Below are positions 43,968 through 52,513 of a stretch of DNA of 64,000 bases, piece after piece. The notes under the pieces are model-generated. The model was not told where the DNA came from, did no database searches, and was given only the letters and a program-made list of their open reading frames with translations. Source of the stretch: Georgenia_B sunbinii (GTDB lineage Bacteria; Actinomycetota; Actinomycetes; Actinomycetales; Actinomycetaceae); NCBI RefSeq assembly GCF_036421855.1, contig NZ_JAZGOK010000001.1. One strand, written 5' to 3'. Numbering within the stretch: position 1 is the stretch's first letter; every line of letters begins with the position of its first letter. The position numbers and the translations under genes were made by a program.

Positions 43968-43973
43968 AACGAG

Positions 43974-44015
43974 ACCGGCGTCGGTGACGGCTTCCCCTCC
44001 GTCACCGACGCCGGT
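43974..44015. terminator. Terminator after the aldo/keto reductase gene
   Basis: ACCGGCGTCGGTGACGG (43974-43990) pairs perfectly with 43999-44015 across an 8-nt loop. The 17-bp stem starts 6 nt after the stop codon. It also lies beyond the nrdR stop on the other strand. Confidence 0.85.
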
Positions 44016-44112
44016 GACTCGCACAGCGCACGAAGCGCCTGCCGACGATCGTAGCCGAGATCACCTTCGCCGTCTCAGAGACTGCCGGTGCCGGGAGCGG
44101 GAGGGGCCGACG

Positions 44113-44718
44113 CTACGAGGGGTTGGGGGCCGGCGTGCCCACGCTGCCGGCGTCCTGCACGGTGTCGGCGTCCTCGGCGGTGATGTCCTCGCCGACGGCC
44201 GAGTCGTGCACTTCGGTGGCGTGCTGCCCGGCAGCGGCGCCCTCGTCGACGTCGGTCGACGGCACCACCCGCGGCTGCTCGCGGCGCAGCGTCGCGATCG
44301 CGGTCTCGAAGTCCTCCAGCGAGGAGAAGGCGGAGTACACGCTGGCAAACCGGAGGTAGGCGACTTCATCGAGCTCGCGCAGCGGTCCAAGGATCGCCCG
44401 GCCCACGTCGTTGGCGTCGATCTGGGCCGCGCCGGACGCCCGGACGGCCTCCTCCACCTGCTGGGCGAGGACCGCGAGGTCGTCGTCGGACACCGGCCGC
44501 CCCTGGCAGGCCTTACGCACCCCGGAGACCACCTTCGCCCGGCTGAACGGCTCGACCACACCCGAGCGCTTGACCACCGAGAGGCTCGAGGTCTCCATCG
44601 TGGTGAAGCGCCGGTGGCAGTTCGGGCACTCACGGCGACGACGGATCGAGGAGCCGTCCTCCGCGGTGCGTGAGTCGATGACCCGGGAGTCCACGTGGCG
44701 GCAGAACGGACAGTGCAC
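44113..44718 (-). CDS. nrdR: Transcriptional repressor NrdR with C-terminal extension
   Basis: The product has 201 residues against ~150-160 for most NrdR proteins. The zinc ribbon has Cys3, Cys6, Cys31 and Cys34 (CPFCRHVDSRVIDSR and RRECPNCHRRFTT). The ATP-cone follows with VVKRSGVVEPFSRAKVVSGVRKACQGRPV. NrdR senses (d)ATP and represses ribonucleotide reductase genes. The last ~45 residues are acidic and low-complexity. The GTG at 44718 directly encodes the zinc ribbon. It lies next to lexA, as in other actinobacteria. Confidence 0.93.
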   Translation of the reverse strand: MHCPFCRHVDSRVIDSRTAEDGSSIRRRRECPNCHRRFTTMETSSLSVVKRSGVVEPFSRAKVVSGVRKACQGRPVSDDDLAVLAQQVEEAVRASGAAQIDANDVGRAILGPLRELDEVAYLRFASVYSAFSSLEDFETAIATLRREQPRVVPSTDVDEGAAAGQHATEVHDSAVGEDITAEDADTVQDAGSVGTPAPNPS

Positions 44719-44831
44719 GCCACGCCCTCCTCGGTCCGTGCGGACCGTCGGTCGGTCCTGCAGACGTGCACCGTACGACTGCGGGGCCTCGCCGTGCAAG
44801 AATCCGCGCCTCACCGAGGAACGTGTGCCGG

Positions 44832-45284
44832 TCAGCCTGCCGGGACGACGAGCTGCTGGCCGGCGGCGAGGTCGCCGGTGGGCAGCGCGTTGAGCTCCTG
44901 GATCTGGCTGACGACCTCACGGACGTCCTGGCCGCCGCCGGCCGAGGCAGCCGCGATCTCCCAGAGCGTCTGGCCGGCACCGACGCTGACCGTCGCGGTG
45001 GGGCCGTCGTACTGGGAGGCACCGGCGACGGCGCCGCCCAGCCAGCCGCCGGCCGCCACCGCGACCGTGGTCGCGAGCACGAGAGCCGCCAACGACCGGA
45101 CCATCCGGCCACGCGCCGTCAGCCGCAGCCGGGGTTGCGCCGGCGCGGCTGCCGGCACGACAGGCCCAGCGGTCGGGACGAAGTCGGGACCGACGAGCTC
45201 CAGGTGGCCGCGCCGCACGGGGCGGACGGGTAGGGCCCGACGGGTCGGGGCGGTCAGCGGGACCGGGACTGCCAGTGCACTCAT
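44832..45284 (-). CDS. LysM membrane protein divergent from lexA, candidate SOS division inhibitor
   Basis: The product has 150 residues. After a basic cytoplasmic tail there is one membrane segment (~63-87), then a LysM domain (~97-148) with VGAGQTLWEIAAASAGGG and IQELNALPTGDLAAGQQLVVP. Its position, divergent from lexA and next to nrdR, equals that of M. tuberculosis Rv2719c, C. glutamicum divS and B. subtilis yneA, which delay division during DNA damage. LexA boxes precede it. GAGGAGG lies 6 nt before the ATG. Confidence 0.85.
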   Translation of the reverse strand: MSALAVPVPLTAPTRRALPVRPVRRGHLELVGPDFVPTAGPVVPAAAPAQPRLRLTARGRMVRSLAALVLATTVAVAAGGWLGGAVAGASQYDGPTATVSVGAGQTLWEIAAASAGGGQDVREVVSQIQELNALPTGDLAAGQQLVVPAG

Positions 45285-45294
45285 GATGCCTCCT

Positions 45295-45308
45295 CGAACA
45301 TATGTCCG
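45295..45308. promoter_or_regulatory. LexA (SOS) box 1
   Basis: CGAACATATGTCCG matches the actinobacterial SOS consensus CGAAC-N4-GTTCG with one mismatch. It is 11 nt upstream of the LysM gene start, where LexA would block its expression. Confidence 0.8.
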
Positions 45309-45309
45309 T

Positions 45310-45323
45310 CGAACGTCTGTACG
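45310..45323. promoter_or_regulatory. LexA (SOS) box 2
   Basis: CGAACGTCTGTACG fits CGAAC-N4-GTTCG with one mismatch and lies immediately beside box 1, allowing cooperative binding over the LysM gene promoter. Confidence 0.75.
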
Positions 45324-45363
45324 GCAACGTACCGCACTGACCCGACAGATGTCGACACGCCGT

Positions 45364-45377
45364 CGAACAGATGTTTG
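45364..45377. promoter_or_regulatory. LexA (SOS) box 3 on the lexA promoter
   Basis: CGAACAGATGTTTG fits the SOS consensus with one mismatch. It overlaps TTGATC (45375-45380), which with TACGCT (45398-45403) forms a 17-nt-spaced promoter for lexA. This is the expected autorepression site. Confidence 0.82.
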
Positions 45378-45472
45378 ATCTCGGACGTGATCGCTTCTAC
45401 GCTGTCGGGGACAGCCCACCACCGAGCACTGACATCCAGCCCGCAGCAGCGGAGCGGCGAGGAGACGGACCC

Positions 45473-46192
45473 GTGAGCGCACCGAAGGACGACCCCGTCA
45501 CGGTCGAGCCGACCGTCCACGAGCTGCCGTCGGCCGAGGACGCGCTGGGGCCGCTGACCTACCGGCAGCGCCTCATCCTCAAGACCATCGCCAGCAGCGT
45601 TGCCGACCGTGGCTACCCGCCGACGATGCGCGAGATCGGCTCGATCGTGGGTCTCGCCAGCCCGTCGTCGGTCAAGCACCAGCTGACCTCGCTCGAGCGC
45701 AAGGGCTACCTGCGTCGCGACCCGAAGCGTCCCCGCGCGATCGAGATCGTCGGGACCGAGGTCGAGAGCCCGGCGATGAGTACGTTCGGCAGCCCGGAGG
45801 ACGGCTCCGACGCGCCGCCACCGATCATGGTGCCGGTCGTCGGTCAGATCGCCGCCGGCGGCCCCATCCTCGCCGAGCAGGCGGTCGAGGACGTCTTCCC
45901 GCTACCCCGCCAGCTCGTCGGCGACGGCGATCTGTTCCTGCTCCGGGTCCAGGGCGACTCGATGATCGAGGCCGCGATCTGCGACGGCGACTGGGTCGTC
46001 GTGCGTCGTCAGCCGGTGGCGGAGAACGGCGAGATCGTCGCCGCGATGCTCGATGGCGAGGCAACCGTCAAGACGCTGCAGCGCAAGGACGGGCACGTGT
46101 GGCTGCTGCCCGCCAACCCCGCCTACTCCCCCATCGACGGCGACCACGCCCAGGTGCTCGGCCGGATCGTCACGGTGCTGCGCAGCCTCTGA
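45473..46192 (+). CDS. lexA: SOS repressor LexA
   Basis: The product has 239 residues. The GTG at 45473 has GAGGAG upstream; a longer start would place LexA box 3 inside the gene. The winged-helix DNA-binding domain has YRQRLILKTIASSVADRGYP and MREIGSIVGLASPSSVKHQL. The self-cleavage site is A128-G129 in VGQIAAGGPI, and the catalytic dyad is S163 (GDSMIEAAI) and K200 (EATVKTLQR). RecA filaments trigger its cleavage and thus SOS induction. Confidence 0.97.
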   Translation: MSAPKDDPVTVEPTVHELPSAEDALGPLTYRQRLILKTIASSVADRGYPPTMREIGSIVGLASPSSVKHQLTSLERKGYLRRDPKRPRAIEIVGTEVESPAMSTFGSPEDGSDAPPPIMVPVVGQIAAGGPILAEQAVEDVFPLPRQLVGDGDLFLLRVQGDSMIEAAICDGDWVVVRRQPVAENGEIVAAMLDGEATVKTLQRKDGHVWLLPANPAYSPIDGDHAQVLGRIVTVLRSL

Positions 46193-46217
46193 GCAGCACG
46201 GTCGCTAGCATGACGGC

Positions 46218-46733
46218 ATGACGCTCGGCCGTGGCCAACCGGGCTGGCGACCAGTCGTCGCCGCGCTCGGCAATCCCCATGCCCGTCGGGTGTTTGCCCA
46301 GATCGTCCTGGGGCACGACCCGGAGGCGGTGGGCCGCGAGCTGGGCGGCGCGCGGCGACGCCACGCGTTGGACGCGCTGCTCGGCGCGGGGATCGTCCGC
46401 GAGCACGACGGCGGGTTCGACGTCGTGCCCGAGGCCTTCGGTCAGGTGCTGGCGGCCGGGTCGGGCCCCCGCCGGGTCGGGCCCGAGCGTTTCCTCGACG
46501 GCCGGGGTCAGATCGACCGGCTACCGTCCGACGCCACCGAACGCCGGGCGCTGCTGCAGCTCGTCGCGGAGCGATCGCTCGCACCGGCAGAGGTGCTCCC
46601 CGAGGCCGAGCTCAACGAGCGGCTGCTCGCGTTCAGCGCCGACACCGCCGGGCTGCGGCGCGCGATGGTCGACGACGAGATCCTCGAGCGCACCCGGTCC
46701 GGCTCGCAGTACGCGCGGGGCCAGGAGGGCTGA
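46218..46733 (+). CDS. DUF2087 protein with N-terminal winged-helix-like region
   Basis: The product has 171 residues. The C-terminal half contains the DUF2087 pattern PERFLDGRGQIDRLPSDATE through EVLPEAELNERLLAFSADTAGLRRAMVDDEILER. Residues ~1-70 look like a small helix-turn-helix domain (FAQIVLGHDPEAVGRELGG). It may be a regulator, but its target is unknown. It follows lexA by 25 nt in the same direction and could be co-transcribed. Confidence 0.85.
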   Translation: MTLGRGQPGWRPVVAALGNPHARRVFAQIVLGHDPEAVGRELGGARRRHALDALLGAGIVREHDGGFDVVPEAFGQVLAAGSGPRRVGPERFLDGRGQIDRLPSDATERRALLQLVAERSLAPAEVLPEAELNERLLAFSADTAGLRRAMVDDEILERTRSGSQYARGQEG

Positions 46734-46762
46734 GCGGGCCGGTCACCTCGGCGACGGTCACG

Positions 46763-46855
46763 CTAGGCGTCGGCCGAGCCGGCAAGGAGACGTTCGGCGT
46801 CGCCGTCGTTGAACGCGGCCACGTGCCGCCGGACGAGCGTGTCGGCAGGAGTCAT
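46763..46855 (-). pseudogene. Truncated NTF2/SnoaL-like fragment
   Basis: A 30-codon reading frame gives MTPADTLVRRHVAAFNDGDA followed by ERLLAGSADA and a TAG stop. This is the usual N-terminus of nuclear-transport-factor-2-like (SnoaL-like) proteins, which continue for another ~100 residues. The rest of the fold is absent, so it is probably a remnant. Confidence 0.5.
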
Positions 46856-46906
46856 CCCGTGATGATGCCCGGTCGCTGCCCTCCGCCGTCAGTGGTCCGG
46901 CGGGAC

Positions 46907-47797
46907 TCACCGGTCCGCCCGCGGCTCGGACCGCCCCCGGACGGTGCCGATGAACGCGGTGGCGGCGGGGCTAGGGTTGAAGTCGCTCCAGGCGAGGTGC
47001 TGGACACGCGTCGGTCCGTCGGTCAGCGGAACCGCTACCAGTCCGGGGTGCGACCCGGCGATGCCCGGCGGCAGCAGCGACACCGCCAGCCCCTGCTCGA
47101 CGAGATCGAGGATGAGGTCGGCGGCCACCACGTCGAACGCCACCTCGCGACGGATGCCGGCCGCCCCGAAGGCGAGGTCGCTCTGGCTCCGACCGGGCGT
47201 ACCTGACGGGAAGTCGGCGAAGGTCTCGTCCGCGAGGTCCCGCAGCTGCAGCTGCTCCCGGCCCGCGAGCCGGTGGTCGCCGGCGAGCATCGCCACGTGA
47301 CGGTCCCGGCCCACCTCGCGGCTACGGACGCGCTGCGGACGGACCCCCTCGGGCAGGCCGAGGACGGCGACGTCGACCGTGCCGGCGTCGATCGCCGCGG
47401 TGAGCTCGTCGCTGCTGCCGCCGCGCACGAGGACGCGCACCGCCGGATGAGCACGATGGAAGTCGCTGAGCGACGCCGCGAGGTCGACGGCGGTGACGGT
47501 GGGGATGACACCGATGGTCAGCCGGCCACGGATCTCACCGACGGCGGCAGCCGCGTCGACCGCGGCCCGCTCGGCGGCCTCCAGGGCCGTGCGCGCCGCC
47601 GGCAGGAACGCTGCGCCGGCCTCGGTCAGCTCCACGCGTCTGCTCGTGCGGGCGAACAGCGTGACGCCGAGCTCGCGTTCCAGCGCCTTCACCTGGTGGC
47701 TCAGCGCCGACTGCACGACGAAGCACTGCCGTGCCGCCCGGGTGAAGTTGCGGGTCTCGGCCACCGCGAGGACGTAACGCAGCTGCTGCAGCTCCAT
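46907..47797 (-). CDS. LysR-type transcriptional regulator
   Basis: The product has 296 residues. The N-terminal helix-turn-helix is MELQQLRYVLAVAETRNFTR and VVQSALSHQVKALERELGVTLF. The effector domain begins at GRLTIGVIPTVTAVDLAASL. It is divergently transcribed from the DMT transporter gene, 78 nt apart, which is the typical arrangement for a LysR regulator and its target. Its effector is unknown. Confidence 0.93.
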   Translation of the reverse strand: MELQQLRYVLAVAETRNFTRAARQCFVVQSALSHQVKALERELGVTLFARTSRRVELTEAGAAFLPAARTALEAAERAAVDAAAAVGEIRGRLTIGVIPTVTAVDLAASLSDFHRAHPAVRVLVRGGSSDELTAAIDAGTVDVAVLGLPEGVRPQRVRSREVGRDRHVAMLAGDHRLAGREQLQLRDLADETFADFPSGTPGRSQSDLAFGAAGIRREVAFDVVAADLILDLVEQGLAVSLLPPGIAGSHPGLVAVPLTDGPTRVQHLAWSDFNPSPAATAFIGTVRGRSEPRADR

Positions 47798-47875
47798 CGA
47801 TCAATCATGCCTGACGATCGGTGCGGTGAGAAGGATGTGTTGGACTCATCAGTCGTGCCGGCGGACAGTGGTCGG

Positions 47876-48868
47876 GTGACCACCACGACTCTCCCCGACG
47901 CGTCGGCGCGGGTGCCCAGTCGCCTGCGGTCGACCCTGCTGACCGCCGTCGCACCGGCGGTCTGGGGCTCGACCTACATCGTCACCACCGAGCTGCTGCC
48001 CACCGGCCACCCGATGTTCGCCGCGCTCGTACGCGCGCTGCCGGCCGGGCTGCTGGCGGTGGCGATCTCCCGGACGCTGCCGCGCGGCGCCTGGTGGTGG
48101 CGGGCGGCGGTCCTCGGCACGCTGAACATCGGGATCTTCTTCCCGCTGCTGTTCATCACTGCCGAGCGGCTGCCCGGCGGTGTCGCGGCCACTCTCGGTG
48201 CTACCCAGCCGATCATCGTCGCACTCCTCGCGGTGGCGGTCCTCGACGAGCGGCTCTCGCGCTGGCGCCTGGGCTGGGGCGTCGTCGGTGTCATCGGCGT
48301 CGCCCTCGTCGTGCTCGGCCCCGGCGCGGCCGTCGACGTCGTCGGCACGGTCGCCGGCCTCACCGGCGCCGCGTCGATGGGGCTGGGCGTCATCCTCACC
48401 AAGCGCTGGGGCCGGCCCGACGGCGTAGGGCCGGTCGCGTACGCCGGCTGGCAGCTGACCGCCGGTGGCCTGGTGCTGCTGGCCCCCACTCTGCTGATCG
48501 AGGGCGTCCCCCAGCGGATCGACGCGCCCGCGGTCGCCGGCTACCTGTGGCTCGGGGTCCTCGGTGGCCTCCTCGCCTACACGCTGTGGTTCACCGGGCT
48601 GCGCCGGCTGCCGGTCACCGCGACCGCCCTGCTCGGCCTGCTGTCCCCGCTGGTCGCCGCCACTCTCGGAGCACTGGTGCTGGGCCAGACGCTGGCACCG
48701 GTCCAGCTCGTCGGGTTCGCGCTCGCCCTGACGGCGCTGGCCGCCGGGCAGCTGGCGCCCCGCGAGCCGCGTCACCCCCCGGCGAGGCGGCGGAGCGCGC
48801 CGAGGGCGACCTCGCGGTCGGTGGTGCGCCACAGCGGCGGCAGCGACGTGGTGAGGAAGCTGCCGTAG
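47876..48868 (+). CDS. EamA-type DMT-superfamily transporter
   Basis: The product has 330 residues with about ten membrane segments in two EamA repeats. Markers are APAVWGSTYIVTTELLP near the N-terminus, TLGATQPIIVALLAVAVLDER and TALLGLLSPLVAATLGALVLG. It is probably an exporter of amino acids or other metabolites. The GTG at 47876 begins the hydrophobic region. A start about 23 codons earlier (ATG 47808) is also in frame. The last 32 codons overlap the 3' end of dinG on the other strand by 97 nt. Confidence 0.85.
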   Translation: MTTTTLPDASARVPSRLRSTLLTAVAPAVWGSTYIVTTELLPTGHPMFAALVRALPAGLLAVAISRTLPRGAWWWRAAVLGTLNIGIFFPLLFITAERLPGGVAATLGATQPIIVALLAVAVLDERLSRWRLGWGVVGVIGVALVVLGPGAAVDVVGTVAGLTGAASMGLGVILTKRWGRPDGVGPVAYAGWQLTAGGLVLLAPTLLIEGVPQRIDAPAVAGYLWLGVLGGLLAYTLWFTGLRRLPVTATALLGLLSPLVAATLGALVLGQTLAPVQLVGFALALTALAAGQLAPREPRHPPARRRSAPRATSRSVVRHSGGSDVVRKLP

Positions 48869-50880
48869 CGAGCGGTGGCCAGCCGCGAGTCGAGGACGGC
48901 CACCACCCCGCGGTCGCCGGTCGAGCGGATCAGGCGGCCGGCGCCCTGGGCGAGCAGCAGCGCGGCGTGCGAGGCAGCCACCTGCATGAAGCCGTTGCCG
49001 CCGGCGGCCGCGACCGCCTCCGAGCGCGCCGAGCGCACCGGGTCGTCGGGCCGCGGGAACGGGATCTTGTCGATGATCACCAGCCGGCACGACGGGCCGG
49101 GGACGTCCACTCCCTGCCACAGCGACAGCGTGCCCATGAGCGAGGTCGGCTCGTCCTCCGCGAACCGCCGCACGAGCGTCGGCAGCTGGTCGTCGCCCTG
49201 GCACAGCACCGGGGTGTCCAGCTCCTCACGGAGCAGCTCGGCAGCCTCGTCGGCGCCGCGCCGGGAGGAGAACAGCCCCAGCGTCGCTCCCCCGGCGGCC
49301 CGCACCAGCTCGACGAGCTCGCGCCGGAACGCCTCGGACGGGCCTTCGCGGTGCGGGGTGGGCAGGTGACGGGCGACGTAGAGGATGCCCTGCCGGCCGT
49401 AGTCGAACGGCGAGCCGACGTCCATCCCCTCCCAGCCGGGACGCGGTCCGTCCGTCCCCCTGCCGCGCGGCGCGACGGCCTGCCGGGGCGCGCCGTCGTC
49501 GGCCTCGTCGTCGCCCGTGGCGGCCGCCGCGGTCCCGAGCGGGCCCGACGGGACCGCGACCCGGTCGAGGTGGTCGAGCAGCGTGACGCCGAGGTTGCGG
49601 GCGGTCGCCTCGAAGGACCCACCGAGGGTGAGCGTCGCGCTGGTGAGCACCACCGCGCGGCCGGCGAACAGCTCGGTGGCGACCGACCCGGAGACGTCGA
49701 GCGGCGCGAGGTGGAGGCGCGGCGGGTCCATGCCGTCGCGGCCCCGCTCGCACCACAGCACGTCGCGGCGGGTGGCCACGCCGTCGTCGAGCAGTCGAGT
49801 GGCGATCTCGTGGAGGACGACGACGGCGGAACGCGCCATCGCGCGGCCACCAGGCTCGGCGTCGGTGCCGTCCTTGATCGCGCTCATCACCTCGCGGGCG
49901 GCCGCCTCGAGGATGGTGCAGGCGTCGGTCAGCTCGGCCGGCACCGACCGCATCCGCCCGGCCGGGGCGACCTCGAGGAACCCCTGGAGCGCGGAGGTGG
50001 CCGCGGTGAGGCTCTCGGCCGGCACCCCGGCGTGCTTGCGGACCAGCCGAGCCGTCCGCTCGACCACGGCCGGGGACAGCTCGAGGGTGGACTGCGCGGT
50101 GACCCGGTCGGCCAGCTCGTGCGCCTCGTCGACGACGAGGATGTCGTGCTCGGGCAGCACCTTCGACGACCCGCCGGCGGCGATGCCGAGCATCGCGTGG
50201 TTGGTGACGACGACGTCGGCGTCGTGAGCAGCCCGGCGGGCACCCTCCGGGAAGCACTCGTTGATCATCGGGCACTTCGCCCCGAGACACTCGAGCTTGG
50301 TGACCGAGACCTGGCGCCAGGCGCGGTCGGTCACGCCCGGGTCGAGGTCGTCGCGGTCGCCGGTGCGGGTCTCCTGCGCCCACTCCCGCACCCGGACGAC
50401 CTGCTCGGCCAGCGGCCCGCGACCGGAGGCGGCGGCCGGGTCGCCGGTCCCGGCGTCGAGCGCGAACAGTCCCGGCTCGTCCTCCGCCGGGTAGCCGCCG
50501 CCGAGCTTGTGCTTGCACACGTAGTTGTGCCAGCCCTTGAGCAGCGCGGCGACCGGCCTGGGCGCTCCGGACGCGGCGACGACGTCCGCGACCAGCGGGA
50601 CGTCGTGGCTCAGGACCTGCCGCTGCAGGGCGAGGGTGGCCGTGGAGACGATCGCGCGCTGGTTCTTGCGTACCGCGTGGTGAAGGACCGGCACCAGGTA
50701 GCCGAGGGACTTGCCGGTGCCGGTGCCCGCCTGGACGAGCAGCGTGCGCGGCTGGTCCAGCACCGAGGCGACGGCGCGGGCCATGTCCTGCTGCCCCTCG
50801 CGCTGATGCCCGCCGAGCCGTTCGACGGCCGCCGCGAGCAGGGGGTCGATCGACTCAGCCGGGGTCAAGGAGGTGGTCAC
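48772..50880 (-). CDS. dinG: DinG-type ATP-dependent DNA helicase
   Basis: The product has 702 residues from the GTG at 50880, which has GGAAGG 9 nt upstream. It is an XPD-like superfamily 2 helicase. Walker A is VQAGTGTGKSLGYLVP near residue 52. Four cysteines (YVCKHKL, then LECLGAKCPMINECF) would hold an iron-sulfur cluster. DEAH is in ILVVDEAHELADRV. The C-terminal motifs include GTLSLWQGVDVPGPSCRLV and AQGAGRLIRS. It unwinds DNA 5'-3' and resolves R-loops and G-quadruplexes in repair. Confidence 0.9.
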   Translation of the reverse strand: MTTSLTPAESIDPLLAAAVERLGGHQREGQQDMARAVASVLDQPRTLLVQAGTGTGKSLGYLVPVLHHAVRKNQRAIVSTATLALQRQVLSHDVPLVADVVAASGAPRPVAALLKGWHNYVCKHKLGGGYPAEDEPGLFALDAGTGDPAAASGRGPLAEQVVRVREWAQETRTGDRDDLDPGVTDRAWRQVSVTKLECLGAKCPMINECFPEGARRAAHDADVVVTNHAMLGIAAGGSSKVLPEHDILVVDEAHELADRVTAQSTLELSPAVVERTARLVRKHAGVPAESLTAATSALQGFLEVAPAGRMRSVPAELTDACTILEAAAREVMSAIKDGTDAEPGGRAMARSAVVVLHEIATRLLDDGVATRRDVLWCERGRDGMDPPRLHLAPLDVSGSVATELFAGRAVVLTSATLTLGGSFEATARNLGVTLLDHLDRVAVPSGPLGTAAAATGDDEADDGAPRQAVAPRGRGTDGPRPGWEGMDVGSPFDYGRQGILYVARHLPTPHREGPSEAFRRELVELVRAAGGATLGLFSSRRGADEAAELLREELDTPVLCQGDDQLPTLVRRFAEDEPTSLMGTLSLWQGVDVPGPSCRLVIIDKIPFPRPDDPVRSARSEAVAAAGGNGFMQVAASHAALLLAQGAGRLIRSTGDRGVVAVLDSRLATARYGSFLTTSLPPLWRTTDREVALGALRRLAGG

Positions 50881-50918
50881 TGGCACCAGCCTTCCACGGA
50901 CCGGGCTCGAACCGGGAG

Positions 50919-52418
50919 TCAGGCCGGCTGCTGGGCGGCGTGCAGCTCGGCCGCGAGGTCTGCGTCGACGCGCGCGCTCAGCTGGGTGCCGTCCGCGGTG
51001 TGCTCCTCGGTGACGATCTCCCCGGTCTGGTGCGCCCGCGAGACGAGGTCGCCGCGCGAGTACGGCACGAGGACGTCAATGAGGACCGACGGCCGCGGCA
51101 GCATCTCGGCGACCACCTCCTGCAGCTCCTCGATACCGCTGCCGTCACGGGCAGAGACCGCCACCGCACCGGGGTACCGCGAGCGCAGCACGGCGATCTC
51201 CTCGGATGAGGCGAGGTCGGCCTTGTTGAGCACGATGAGCTCGGGGATGTCCTCGGTGCCGGGAATGTCGGCCAGCACGGTGCGCACCGCGGCGACCTGG
51301 CCCTGCGGGTCCGGGTGGGCCGCGTCGACGACGTGAAGGATGAGGTCGGCCTGCCCCACCTCCTCGAGGGTGGAGCGGAACGCCTCGACCAGCTCGTGCG
51401 GCAGCGACCGGACGAAGCCGACGGTGTCGGTCAGCGTGTAGGCGCGGCCGTCCGGGGTCTCGGCGCGACGGACGGTGGGGTCGAGCGTGGCGAACAGCGA
51501 GTTCTCCACGAGCACGCCGGCACCGGTGAGCCGGTTGAGCAGCGAGGACTTGCCGGCGTTGGTGTAGCCGGCGATCGCCACCGCGGGCACCTGCGAGCGG
51601 CGCCGCGCGGAGCGCTTGGTCTCCCGCGACGGCGCCATCGCGGCGATCTGGCGGCGCAGCCGCGCCATCCGGGTGCGGATCCGACGTCGGTCCAGCTCGA
51701 TCTTCGTCTCACCGGGCCCGCGCGAGCCGATCCCGGCGCCAGCGGCCACCCGGCCACCGGCTTGCCGGGACATCGACTCGCCCCAGCCGCGCAGCCGCGG
51801 CAGGAGGTACTCGAGCTGAGCGAGCTCGACCTGTGCCTTGCCCTCCCGGGACTTGGCGTGCTGGGCAAAGATGTCGAGGATGAGCGCGGTCCGGTCGACC
51901 ACCTTCACCTGGACGACGTCCTCGAGGCCCCGGCGCTGGGACGGGGCAAGCTCACTGTCGACGACGACGGTGTCCGCCCCGACCCGCTCGACGATCTCGG
52001 CGAGCTCGGCGGCCTTGCCGGAGCCGAGGAAGGTCGCGGGGTCGGGGGTGGAGCGGCGCTGGAGCAGCGCGTCGAGGACGACGGACCCGGCGGTCTCGGC
52101 GAGCGCGGCGAGCTCCTGCAGCGACACCTCGGCGATCTCCGCGGTGCCTCCGGACCACAGCCCGACGAGGACGACCCGCTCGAGCCGCAGCTGGCGGTAC
52201 TCGACCTCGGTGACGTCCTCCAGCTCGGTGGACATGCTGTCCACCCGGCGCAGCGCCGAGCGTTCCTCGCGGTCGAGCTGGTCGCCGTCGAGCTCGGAGC
52301 CGTCGTCCTGCCCCACCTGCACCGCAGTGCTGGCTCGGGCAAGAATCCTGGCGACGACGTCGCGGGCCGGGTCCCCGGTGCCAGCCGTCGTGCCGAGCTC
52401 GTGGTCGTCTGGTGTCAT
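50919..52418 (-). CDS. hflX: Ribosome-associated GTPase HflX
   Basis: The product has 499 residues. The ATG at 52418 has AGGCAGG just upstream. The N-terminal HflX domain has GLWSGGTAEIAEVSLQELA and GSGKAAELAEIVERVGADTV. The long coiled-coil region is GGRVAAGAGIGSRGPGETKIELDRR. The G domain has G1 GYTNAGKSSLLNRLTG, G3 DTVGFVRSLPHEL and G4 NKAD. HflX splits stalled or stressed ribosomes. The 38-nt gap to dinG suggests co-transcription. dapF, which usually lies between miaA and hflX in actinobacteria, is not present here. Confidence 0.95.
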   Translation of the reverse strand: MTPDDHELGTTAGTGDPARDVVARILARASTAVQVGQDDGSELDGDQLDREERSALRRVDSMSTELEDVTEVEYRQLRLERVVLVGLWSGGTAEIAEVSLQELAALAETAGSVVLDALLQRRSTPDPATFLGSGKAAELAEIVERVGADTVVVDSELAPSQRRGLEDVVQVKVVDRTALILDIFAQHAKSREGKAQVELAQLEYLLPRLRGWGESMSRQAGGRVAAGAGIGSRGPGETKIELDRRRIRTRMARLRRQIAAMAPSRETKRSARRRSQVPAVAIAGYTNAGKSSLLNRLTGAGVLVENSLFATLDPTVRRAETPDGRAYTLTDTVGFVRSLPHELVEAFRSTLEEVGQADLILHVVDAAHPDPQGQVAAVRTVLADIPGTEDIPELIVLNKADLASSEEIAVLRSRYPGAVAVSARDGSGIEELQEVVAEMLPRPSVLIDVLVPYSRGDLVSRAHQTGEIVTEEHTADGTQLSARVDADLAAELHAAQQPA

Positions 52419-52513
52419 AACCTGCCTGTCGTTGTTGATCACTCCCCCCAGGATCCCACGGCGGGCCGTGATCGGCGAGTAGATATCCACAGGCTCCGCG
52501 GTAGGTTCTCCTG

